Assembly: GCA_910588435.1 (NCBI GenBank)
Contig: CAJUPL010000025.1
Span: 1 to 25,460 of the forward strand
Length of the DNA: 25,460 nt
Direction: 5' to 3'
Source of the DNA: an uncultured Eggerthellaceae bacterium
GTDB taxonomy: Bacteria; Actinomycetota; Coriobacteriia; Coriobacteriales; Eggerthellaceae
A program made the position numbers and the translations under genes. Position 1 is the first letter of the stretch; each line of letters starts with the position of its first letter. Shown here one piece after another: positions 14,730 to 21,437 of this stretch. Below the pieces are notes generated by a model that was not told the DNA's origin, did not search any database, and saw nothing but the letters and a program-made list of their open reading frames with translations.

Positions 14730-14828
14730 GCGCTTGAAATGCAGCCGCCCACAGGAGGAGGGTGCAACTGCGGCTGCAATGCAAGCGCCCACAGGAGGAT
14801 GGTGCAATTGTGCTTCCAATGGAAGCGC
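14730..14828 (+). repeat. Three hairpin units, two with exchanged arms (cluster E)
   Basis: Unit 14730-14748 has left arm GCGCTTGA and right arm GCAGCCGC. Unit 14770-14788 has left arm GCGGCTGC and right arm GCAAGCGC. Each is badly paired on its own, but each arm has its partner in the other unit. Unit 14810-14828 is GTGCTTCC/GGAAGCGC with one G-U pair. All have AAT centres and are followed by CCCACA. The rest of the gap 14496-14859 holds only copy E and a G tract (14840-14846). Confidence 0.65.
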
Positions 14829-14859
14829 CCACATGAAAGGGGGGGAGGCAGCAAGGGTA

Positions 14860-15468
14860 TCAGCGTTGCAAGTCAGGGCAAGCGGCTTCATCGCCTATGA
14901 CCACGATGTCCATCAGCACGTCATGCGGGCCTTGCGGGAGCGGTTCGGCCGAGAGCTGGCATGCATGACAAAGGCCGATGCTCACGCCTCCGGCAGCCTT
15001 GAAAGAGGGGAGGAAGCGATCATAGTAGCCGCCGCCATATCCCAGCCGCCTCCCGTAAGCGTCAAAGGCAAGCCCTGGCACCAACGCAACTGCGTTCGCA
15101 AGCTTGGCCTCCTTGGGCAAGAGCGTGCCTGGATCAGACGTCGGCTCCAGCATCCCGAAAGGGGAGCGCTCCATGCCTTCAAAGCCGTCTATCAGATGCC
15201 ACTCCAGAAGATGCCCATGTGCCACGCATCTGGGTACGGCTACTTGCTTTCCCGCTCTGAGCGCTTCCTCTATGACCCTCTCAGTGCGAACCTCAGAGCC
15301 GAAAGAGACATAGGTGAGGATGAGGCTTGCGCGTTGGACCTCAGGAAGCTCGCGCAGCTTCATCAAGATAGAAGAGCTTGAGGCTTGCCTCTCATCGGGG
15401 CTCATGGCATCGCGTGCCTGCCGGAAGGCTTCGCGCAGGTGCTGTTTGGTGTGTTCCATGCTCTCCAT
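14860..15468 (-). CDS. fthC: 5-formyltetrahydrofolate cyclo-ligase
   Basis: A 202-residue cytosolic enzyme that converts 5-formyl-THF with ATP to 5,10-methenyl-THF, returning the stored folate to one-carbon metabolism. The family motif GLAFDAYGRRLGYGGGYYDRFL is intact at about residues 132-153, and the N-terminal basic helix (KQHLREAFRQARDAMSPDER) is typical. Length is normal for the family. ATG 15468 and ATG 15459 are both possible starts. Neither has a convincing ribosome-binding site; TATCAT lies just upstream of the first, so a leaderless mRNA is possible. It stands alone, next to repeat cluster E. Confidence 0.92.
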   Translation of the reverse strand: MESMEHTKQHLREAFRQARDAMSPDERQASSSSILMKLRELPEVQRASLILTYVSFGSEVRTERVIEEALRAGKQVAVPRCVAHGHLLEWHLIDGFEGMERSPFGMLEPTSDPGTLLPKEAKLANAVALVPGLAFDAYGRRLGYGGGYYDRFLPSFKAAGGVSIGLCHACQLSAEPLPQGPHDVLMDIVVIGDEAACPDLQR

Positions 15469-15649
15469 GGGCTAGATGATAGGCCTAGTTGACGTATAGG
15501 GTGCTGCTGTTTTTCAAGAAGGTTACCGCTACGCTCTGTGCCCCTGATCAATTAGCGCATTGCTCATACTTCTAGCCAGTTCGATGAACTGCGTTGCATG
15601 CGAAGGATGTTCCTGAGCACAACGAAGAACCGTAAGGAAGGTGGAAATC

Positions 15650-15781
15650 ATGGGCGAGAAAATGGGCGAGAGCATCGAGTTCGAGGCATTCGAGTCAGAC
15701 AAGATGGACAGCATCTCCGTAGACGAGGCCAAGAAGCAGGAAGCTGAGGCTGAAGTTGCTCGTGCTACCGAGGATGAATAG
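15650..15781 (+). CDS. 43-residue acidic peptide of unknown function
   Basis: A short gene with a good ribosome-binding site (GGAAGGTGG at 15636-15644, 5 nt before ATG) and followed 38 nt later by a strong terminator-like hairpin. The product begins MGEKMGESIEFEAFESDK. It has 15 Asp/Glu against 5 Lys/Arg and no Cys or Trp, and the second half (DEAKKQEAEAEVARATEDE) should be helical. There is no signal peptide or membrane segment. I do not recognise a family. Candidates are a small regulatory or partner protein, or a precursor peptide; no modification enzyme is nearby to support the latter. It stands between the folate gene and the Xre gene, in its own unit. Confidence 0.6.
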   Translation: MGEKMGESIEFEAFESDKMDSISVDEAKKQEAEAEVARATEDE

Positions 15782-15819
15782 CACGAATAGCTCCAAGCAT
15801 CAGAAGATAGCTTGAACGG

Positions 15820-15849
15820 AAGGGCTCCCGAAAGGGAGCCCTTCTTCGT
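15820..15849 (+). terminator. Rho-independent terminator-like hairpin after the small peptide gene
   Basis: AAGGGCTCCC (15820-15829), loop GAAA, GGGAGCCCTT (15834-15843): a perfect 10-bp stem followed by CTTCGT. The T run is imperfect, but the stem is very stable and correctly placed. Confidence 0.7.
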
Positions 15850-15884
15850 GTGGATGGATGTTCCTGCCAAGGAAAGCATGAAAA

Positions 15885-15926
15885 GTGTAAATGACCGCTT
15901 ACACAGCTGTGTAAATATAGCTTTAC
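15885..15926. promoter_or_regulatory. Palindromic operator upstream of the Xre gene
   Basis: TTACACAGCTGTGTAA (15899-15914) is a perfect 16-bp palindrome. The half-site GTGTAA occurs again at 15885-15890, and TTTAC at 15922-15926 mirrors GTAAA at 15911-15915. The AT-rich word TAAATATA just downstream could be a -10. Autorepression by the Xre protein encoded 10 nt further on is the simplest reading, but it is inferred. Confidence 0.55.
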
Positions 15927-15935
15927 GCTTCCCGC

Positions 15936-16217
15936 ATGGCAGGGAGCAAGAACAAGCGCACAAACGCCAAGTTGCAGGTGATGGGACCATTCCCGCTTGA
16001 GGAGTGCGTCACATTCGGCGTGAACGTTCAGCGCTTGCGTGAAGAGCAGGGCCTTTCCATCTCAAAGTTCGGCAAGATGGCGAACGTCTCAAGGCCCACC
16101 ATCTATAAGATAGAGCGCGGGGAGTCAGACCTGCAGCTCTCCATGATGGTGAAGGTTGCGAAGGCGTTAGGGGTGGATGTGACAGACCTCTTAGAGCCGC
16201 CAAAGGACGATCAGTAG
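15936..16217 (+). CDS. Small Xre-family transcription regulator
   Basis: A 93-residue protein that is essentially one helix-turn-helix domain: FGVNVQRLREEQGLSISKFGKMANVSRPTIYKIERGESDLQLSMMVKVAKALGVDVTDLLEP at about residues 27-88. The recognition helix is around SRPTIYKIERG. A basic, poorly conserved N-terminal tail precedes it. The start is uncertain: ATG 15936 has no ribosome-binding site, and an in-frame ATG at 15981 would remove 15 residues. The palindrome at 15899-15914 suggests autoregulation. No toxin or prophage gene adjoins it. Its target beyond itself is unknown. Confidence 0.8.
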   Translation: MAGSKNKRTNAKLQVMGPFPLEECVTFGVNVQRLREEQGLSISKFGKMANVSRPTIYKIERGESDLQLSMMVKVAKALGVDVTDLLEPPKDDQ

Positions 16218-16250
16218 CAGGCAAGCATGTCCCTATGCTAGCCTGACGGC

Positions 16251-17867
16251 ATGAAGACTGATCTTGTCATAGCGTCGAACAACGTGTTCACGGGTTTGAG
16301 CAACGAAGCTTTGCCCCTTGCCGTTGGCATCAAGGGTGACAAGATCTGCTGGGTGCGCCCGCTCAGCGAAGTCCCTGCAGATGAGAACGTGCTCCATCTT
16401 GGGGACGCATTCCTGATGCCCGGCTTCCATGATGCGCACCTGCACTTCTTCCACTCAGCCCTCTACGCATCCCCTCTGGCCTGCCGGATCGTAGGTAGAA
16501 GCGAAGAGGACTGCGTCCGGCAGCTGGCACCCTTGGCAGCGCGGCGCCCGGAAGGCACTTGGCTCCTTGCGCAAGGTTGGCGGGAAGCTCTCTGGGACAT
16601 TCGCAAGCTCCCCAGCAAGCGCTCCTTGGATGAAGCTTACCCCAATCGGCCCATTGCAATGTATTCCGGGGACGCGCACACGCTCTGGCTCAATTCGCGC
16701 GCCTTGGCAGAGCTTGGCATCACGCCCTCAACGCCAGCACCTGCAGGCGGCGAATACGCGAAGGACGCAGACGGCAATCTGACGGGCATCGTTCGCGAGG
16801 CCGCCGCCATGGAGCTCATGCCGAAGATCGTGGCATCCTTCGACGAAGAGGAGCTGCTAGACGCGTACAGGAGCTTCATCCGCCACTTGAATGCAAGCGG
16901 CGTGACGTCAGTCTGTGACATGGCGCTTGCGGCCACGCCCGGCCTTGACTTCGTCCGCGATGACCTCTTCTCAAGCCTGTTTGAGCGCGGTGAGCTCACG
17001 GTCCGCACGCATCTGTTCCCAACGCTGCTTTCGAACGGGGGCCGCCTAGGCAGCCTCAAGGACAAGCTGCATCATCCGCTGCTCCAGGCCTGCGGACATA
17101 AGCAGTTCTTCGACGGCGTATCCAGCCAGCACACTGCGTGGCTGCACGATCCCTACTCCAACGCGAATGCTCCTGATGACCGCGGGCGCCCCACGGTGGC
17201 TCCTGAGGTCATGGAGGAGATGGTTGCCCAAGCGGTGCGCGCCGGAGAGGCCGTGCGCATCCATGTCATAGGCGATGAGGCCATCCACCAAGCTCTGAAT
17301 ATATATGAGCGCGCGAAGGGGTCAGGCAGCATGCCATTCTTCGCGCTTGAGCACCTTGAGAACTTCCAACCAGATGATATAGAGCGCCTAGCGAAGGCTG
17401 GCGTCATCGCCTCAGTGCAGCCGCGCCACATCACGCTTGACCCAGGCGGCCCAGAGCGTGACCTGGGGGATGAGCGCGTGCCATTCATGTGGCCCTTCCG
17501 GTCCTTGATAGATGCGGGCGCCACCCTCGCATTCGGCACGGACTCACCGGTCACAGGCGTGGCACCGCTTGATGGCGTCTACACGGCGGTCACGCGAAAG
17601 GACGCGGCAACGCGCCAGCCGGAGGGCGGGTGGCTGCCCGAAGAGCGCATATCCGTGGCAGAGGCGCTCAAGGCCTACACCGCCGGAAGCGCGGCAGCTG
17701 CAGGCAGGCAGCATGAGCTGGGAACGCTTGAACCAGGCAAGTTCGCGGACATGGTGGTGCTAGACAGAAGCCCGCTTGAGGTGGACGCAGAGGACATCCC
17801 TGGCATACAGATGCTGAAGACCTTCGTTGGCGGCCGGGAGGCGTACAGCGCAACCGCCGAAAGATGA
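16251..17867 (+). CDS. YtcJ-like metal-dependent amidohydrolase
   Basis: A 538-residue cytosolic enzyme of the amidohydrolase superfamily, subgroup YtcJ/amidohydrolase_3. The metal-binding HxH is in GFHDAHLHF (about residues 58-66). Other family stretches are SGDAHTLWLNSRAL, the strands RIHVIGDEAIHQAL and FALEHLENFQPDDIERL (further metal-ligand histidines), the near-terminal FGTDSPV (catalytic Asp) and LEPGKFADMVVLD. Length is normal. It would hydrolyse an amide or related C-N bond in an unknown substrate. The ATG has no ribosome-binding site; TATGCT lies 13 nt upstream. No biosynthetic or catabolic neighbours indicate a pathway. Confidence 0.87.
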   Translation: MKTDLVIASNNVFTGLSNEALPLAVGIKGDKICWVRPLSEVPADENVLHLGDAFLMPGFHDAHLHFFHSALYASPLACRIVGRSEEDCVRQLAPLAARRPEGTWLLAQGWREALWDIRKLPSKRSLDEAYPNRPIAMYSGDAHTLWLNSRALAELGITPSTPAPAGGEYAKDADGNLTGIVREAAAMELMPKIVASFDEEELLDAYRSFIRHLNASGVTSVCDMALAATPGLDFVRDDLFSSLFERGELTVRTHLFPTLLSNGGRLGSLKDKLHHPLLQACGHKQFFDGVSSQHTAWLHDPYSNANAPDDRGRPTVAPEVMEEMVAQAVRAGEAVRIHVIGDEAIHQALNIYERAKGSGSMPFFALEHLENFQPDDIERLAKAGVIASVQPRHITLDPGGPERDLGDERVPFMWPFRSLIDAGATLAFGTDSPVTGVAPLDGVYTAVTRKDAATRQPEGGWLPEERISVAEALKAYTAGSAAAAGRQHELGTLEPGKFADMVVLDRSPLEVDAEDIPGIQMLKTFVGGREAYSATAER

Positions 17868-17930
17868 GCCTGCGCGCGCTACCAGCCGTGTATCATTGTG
17901 AGCAACAAGGAGAGCAAGAGGAGGCAAGCA

Positions 17931-18176
17931 GTGGCTGAGCTTGATTTCAAACCCAGGGGCGTTTGCTCCAAGAACATACATATAGATGTAGAGGACGGCA
18001 TCATCCAGGAGGTCACGTTCACGGGCGGCTGCGATGGCAATCTGAAGGCCATCTCCAAGCTGGTGCAGGGAAAGACAGTGGATGAGATAGCTGAGCTCCT
18101 TGAGGGCAACACCTGCGGGCCGCGCTTCACCAGCTGCGCAGACCAGATGGTGCAAGGGCTCAAGCAGGCGCTCTAG
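17931..18176 (+). CDS. TSCPD-domain protein (TIGR03905 type)
   Basis: An 81-residue protein consisting of one TSCPD domain. Four Cys are seen at positions 12, 34, 62 and 69, in the contexts KPRGVCSKNI, FTGGCDGNL, NTCGPRFTSCADQM. The eponymous TSCPD reads TSCAD here. The same domain occurs at the end of some B12-dependent ribonucleotide reductases; the free-standing form has no settled function, with metal or nucleotide binding suggested. GTG 17931 is preferred because GAGGAGG (17918-17924) lies 6 nt before it and the product then has the family's usual length; a longer frame begins at GTG 17898. It lies 48 nt upstream of trpS and is probably co-transcribed. Confidence 0.82.
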   Translation: MAELDFKPRGVCSKNIHIDVEDGIIQEVTFTGGCDGNLKAISKLVQGKTVDEIAELLEGNTCGPRFTSCADQMVQGLKQAL

Positions 18177-18224
18177 CGCTTGACGCAGGACATCAGGCAT
18201 TCACGAAGATTGGATCTGAAGAGC

Positions 18225-19274
18225 ATGTCACAGACTGACACATTCTTGAAGCAGCAGAAGATGAGCCAAGAGACCGCTGAGGCCATGGCGAAAGCCCCCG
18301 GGGACTACGTGATGCTCACAGGGGACAGGCCCACTGGGCGGCTGCACTTGGGGCATTACTTCGGCACGCTGGTCAACCGCGTCAAGTTCCAGCAAGAGGG
18401 CGTGCACACCAACATAGTGATAGCCGACTACCAGGTGATCACTGACCGTGACTCCACGGATGAGATCCATGACAACGTGCTCAACATGGTGATCGATTAC
18501 CTGGCCTGCGGGATAGATCCTGAGAAGACGATGATCTTCACGCATTCGGCCATCCCGCCGCTGAATCAGCTGATGCTGCCGTTCCTATCATTGGTGAGCG
18601 AATCGGAGCTTCTACGCAATCCCACCGTGAAGGCAGAGAAGGAGGCGTCTGGGCACGCGCTCACGGGCCTTCTTCTGACGTATCCGGTGCACCAAGCGTG
18701 TGACATCCTGTTCTGCAAGGGCAACGTGGTGCCCGTGGGCAAGGATCAGCTCCCGCATATAGAGCTCACGCGCCAGATAGCGCGCCGCTTCAACGAGAGG
18801 TTCGCGCACGTGTTCCCAGAGCCCGTGGGCATCCTCACGAAGGCAGTTGAGATCCCAGGCCTTGACGGCCGCAAGATGAGCAAGTCATACGGCAACGCCA
18901 TATCCCTCTCAGCAACCGAGGAGGAGACGGCCAAGCTGATCAAGAAGTCCAAGACTGACTCTGACCGCAACATCACCTTTGACCCTGAGGGCCGCCCAGG
19001 CGTGAGCGCCCTGCTCACAACGGCAGCTCTCACCACCGGGCGCGCGGAGGAGGACATCGCGAAAGAGATCGGAGATGCGGGTTCAGGCGCGCTCAAGGCA
19101 TACGTCACTGAATCCGTGAACTCATACCTTGCCCCCATTCGCGAACGCCGCCGTGAGCTTGAGCGTGACATCCCCTATATAGAGGATGTGCTGGCAGACG
19201 GGAACAGGCGCGCGCTAGACGTGGCGCAGGCAACGCTTGATGAGGTTCGCGAAGCCATGGGAATGGTGTACTGA
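18225..19274 (+). CDS. trpS: Tryptophanyl-tRNA synthetase
   Basis: A 349-residue class I aminoacyl-tRNA synthetase that charges tRNA-Trp. The HIGH-type motif is HLGH at 41-44 within DRPTGRLHLGHYFG, and KMSKS is exact at 217-221. NTNIVIADYQ-like and PVGKDQLPHIELTR stretches for ATP and Trp binding are in place. ATG 18225 is chosen as the start; the open frame reaches back to TTG 18180, and ATG 18261 is also possible, so the N-terminus is uncertain by about a dozen residues. It probably shares a transcript with the TSCPD gene before it. There is no room for a T-box leader in the short gap. Confidence 0.93.
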   Translation: MSQTDTFLKQQKMSQETAEAMAKAPGDYVMLTGDRPTGRLHLGHYFGTLVNRVKFQQEGVHTNIVIADYQVITDRDSTDEIHDNVLNMVIDYLACGIDPEKTMIFTHSAIPPLNQLMLPFLSLVSESELLRNPTVKAEKEASGHALTGLLLTYPVHQACDILFCKGNVVPVGKDQLPHIELTRQIARRFNERFAHVFPEPVGILTKAVEIPGLDGRKMSKSYGNAISLSATEEETAKLIKKSKTDSDRNITFDPEGRPGVSALLTTAALTTGRAEEDIAKEIGDAGSGALKAYVTESVNSYLAPIRERRRELERDIPYIEDVLADGNRRALDVAQATLDEVREAMGMVY

Positions 19275-19300
19275 TTCTCCTGCATCTTGCCTGGGGTTGA

Positions 19301-19334
19301 TGCTATACTTCCACGGTCTGTGAAAAATCACAGG
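19301..19334 (+). promoter_or_regulatory. rpsA promoter (extended -10) and leader hairpin
   Basis: TGCTATACT (19301-19309) is an extended -10 element, with TG one base before TATACT. No good -35 is seen, as is usual for this promoter type. CTGTGA-AAAA-TCACAG (19319-19334) forms a hairpin early in the roughly 150-nt leader. S1 mRNAs are often autoregulated through their leaders, so the structure may matter; that is inference. Confidence 0.5.
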
Positions 19335-19462
19335 CAGGAAGACTATTGGCCCTTGAGACATGTTGGTTTTACAGAAAATTCGTCTGCGGTGGCAAGCAAA
19401 CGAACATGGTAAGTATCACCCGTCATGAGCAAAGGGTCCCCGTAATGCGAAAGGGGTCCATC

Positions 19463-20725
19463 TTGACTGAGATCAAGAACACATCCGTAATCCAGTTCGA
19501 TGACATCTCGGACGATCAGCTGAATGCCATGATCGATGGCACGCTGACTGAGTTCGACGAAGGTGACCTGGTAGATGGCACCATCGTCAAGCTCGAGCAT
19601 GATGAGGTGCTGGTTGACATCGGCTTCAAGAGCGAAGGTGTCATTCCAGTTCGTGAGCTCTCCATCCGCAAGGACGTGGATCCGTCTGAGGTCGTGAACC
19701 TTGGGGACAGGATCGAAGCTCTTGTCCTTCAGAAGGAGGACAAGGACGGTCGTCTCATCCTCTCCAAGAAGCGCGCTGAGTACGAGCGTGCTTGGAACAA
19801 GGTTGAGGAGAAGTTCAAGGCTGGTGAGACCGTCACTGGTGAGGTCATCGAAGTGGTCAAGGGCGGCCTGATCATGGACATCGGCCTTCGCGGCTTCCTT
19901 CCGGCATCCCTCGTTGACCTTCGTCGCGTCAAGGACCTGGATATGTATCTCAACACTGAGATCGAGGCCCGCGTCATCGAGATGGACCGCAACCGCAACA
20001 ACGTCGTGCTCTCTCGCCGAGTGCTGCTTGAGGAAGGCCGCCGTGCTGAGCGCACTGAGATCCTCTCCAAGCTGTCCAAGGGCATGCGCTTGAAGGGCAC
20101 CGTCTCCTCTATCGTGGACTTCGGCGCGTTCGTTGACCTTGGTGGCATCGACGGCCTGGTGCACATCTCTGAGCTGTCTTGGAACCATGTGAATCACCCG
20201 TCTGAGGTGGTCAAGGTTGGCGATGAGGTTGAGGTTGAGGTGCTTGACGTGGATCTGCAGCGTGAGCGCATCTCCCTTGGTCTCAAGCAGACCACCGAGG
20301 ATCCCTGGATCAAGCTGGTGGAGAACTACCCCGTTGGCACCATCGTTGATGGCCACGTTACCAAGATCGTCCCGTTCGGCGCATTCGTCGAGCTGGGTGA
20401 CTCCGTTGAGGGCCTCGTGCACATCTCTGAGATGTCCCCGAAGCACATTGACACCCCGGCACAGGTTGTCAAGCAGGGCGAAGACGTCAAGGTCAAGGTC
20501 ATGGAGATCAACCCTGAGCGTCGCCGCATCAGCCTGTCCATGAAGGCAGCTGCTGAGGAGCTGGGCTTTGAGATAGAGGTTGATGAGTCCATCCAGCCTG
20601 AGCCCAAGCCGAAGAAGGACGATGAGGCAGCCGCTGAGGTAGTCGAAGTGACCGAATCTGCTGACAGTGATGATGCAGCTGAGGTTGAAGAGGCTATCAT
20701 CGAGGACACCTCCGCAACGGAGTAA
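19463..20725 (+). CDS. rpsA: 30S ribosomal protein S1
   Basis: A protein of about 420 residues with four S1 RNA-binding repeats (roughly residues 22-90, 107-172, 192-261, 278-347). Each repeat has the V-x-G-x-V and GF/GAFVDLG…GLVHISEL signatures, clearest in the third and fourth. An acidic tail follows (…EVEEAIIEDTSATE). It helps the ribosome bind mRNA. TTG 19463 is proposed as the start (AAGGGG 6 nt upstream, product beginning (M)TEIKNTSVIQFDDIS). ATG 19445, six codons earlier, has its own AAAGGG and cannot be excluded. The four-repeat form is typical of high-GC Gram-positive bacteria. It is followed 29 nt later by coaE. Confidence 0.93.
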   Translation: MTEIKNTSVIQFDDISDDQLNAMIDGTLTEFDEGDLVDGTIVKLEHDEVLVDIGFKSEGVIPVRELSIRKDVDPSEVVNLGDRIEALVLQKEDKDGRLILSKKRAEYERAWNKVEEKFKAGETVTGEVIEVVKGGLIMDIGLRGFLPASLVDLRRVKDLDMYLNTEIEARVIEMDRNRNNVVLSRRVLLEEGRRAERTEILSKLSKGMRLKGTVSSIVDFGAFVDLGGIDGLVHISELSWNHVNHPSEVVKVGDEVEVEVLDVDLQRERISLGLKQTTEDPWIKLVENYPVGTIVDGHVTKIVPFGAFVELGDSVEGLVHISEMSPKHIDTPAQVVKQGEDVKVKVMEINPERRRISLSMKAAAEELGFEIEVDESIQPEPKPKKDDEAAAEVVEVTESADSDDAAEVEEAIIEDTSATE

Positions 20726-20754
20726 TGCCAACATTCGCACGGTAGGGGATGCGC

Positions 20755-21348
20755 GTGAAGAAACTGTTCGTCATAGGAGGCATGGGGGCTGGCAAGTCAA
20801 CGGCAAGCAAGGCGCTCACTGACCAGGGCCTTCCTCTGATCGATCTTGACAAGGTTGGGCATGACGTGCTCAAGTGGGAAGTGGTCAAGGAAGAGCTGGG
20901 GGAGACCTTCGGAGATGACATCTTCGACGCTGACGGTGAGGTCATCCGCAACAAGCTTGCTGCCAAGGCCTTCAAGACCCCGGCTGACACGCGAAGGTTG
21001 AACCGCATCACCATGCCGCGCATCGAAGAGTCCTACACGGATATGATCCGCGAATACGAGGCGGCCGGCACTGACGCTGTGATCGTGGAGTATTCGGCGT
21101 TCAAGAACCGCGAATCCTCCCTGGCTTACTCAGCAGACGTGGTCATAGCCGTGCTAGCTCCAACGGACGTTCGCATACAGCGCGCAGTTGCGTCCGGGTT
21201 CGATGAGGATGACGTTCGTCGCAGGATCGCCCGTCAGATAACCGATGCTGACAGGATAGAAGCGGCGGATGTGGTCTTCAACAACAACTCCACCAAGGAT
21301 GAGCTTTACAACAAGGTGTTGACTTGGTGGCAGTCCTACCAGGACTAG
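20755..21348 (+). CDS. coaE: Dephospho-CoA kinase
   Basis: A 197-residue P-loop kinase for the last step of coenzyme A synthesis, phosphorylating the ribose 3'-OH of dephospho-CoA. The Walker A is GGMGAGKST at about residues 7-15. The CoA-domain pattern DLDKVGHDVLK follows, and the lid region is near RRRIARQITDADRIEAADVVFNN, the usual 'ADVVIxN' end motif. GTG 20755 is preferred, with TAGGGG 6 nt upstream; ATG 20749 has the ribosome-binding site immediately against it. The order rpsA-coaE is conserved in many Actinomycetota. A strong terminator follows. Confidence 0.9.
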   Translation: MKKLFVIGGMGAGKSTASKALTDQGLPLIDLDKVGHDVLKWEVVKEELGETFGDDIFDADGEVIRNKLAAKAFKTPADTRRLNRITMPRIEESYTDMIREYEAAGTDAVIVEYSAFKNRESSLAYSADVVIAVLAPTDVRIQRAVASGFDEDDVRRRIARQITDADRIEAADVVFNNNSTKDELYNKVLTWWQSYQD

Positions 21349-21367
21349 AGCATGAGCTGTATAGTCG

Positions 21368-21406
21368 AAGACCCGATGCGGATCGCCTGCATCGGGTCTT
21401 TTCGTT
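21368..21406 (+). terminator. Rho-independent terminator after coaE
   Basis: AAGACCCGATGC (21368-21379) pairs perfectly with GCATCGGGTCTT (21389-21400) over 12 bp with a 9-nt loop, followed by TTCGTT. It would end the rpsA-coaE transcript and separate it from uvrB. Confidence 0.85.
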
Positions 21407-21437
21407 AGGTAGGACATGAGGCAGAAGGGGCTTCTGA

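Noticed and set aside
15529..15990. Minus-strand frame of 153 codons over the small peptide gene
   Set aside because: It crosses the terminator hairpin and the palindromic operator, has no ribosome-binding site, and is Ser/Cys-rich like other shadow frames.
19343..20740. Long open frame of 465 codons antisense to rpsA
   Set aside because: It mirrors the four S1 repeats in a complementary frame, has no ribosome-binding site or recognisable domain, and lies entirely over a certain gene. High GC content and codon bias explain it.
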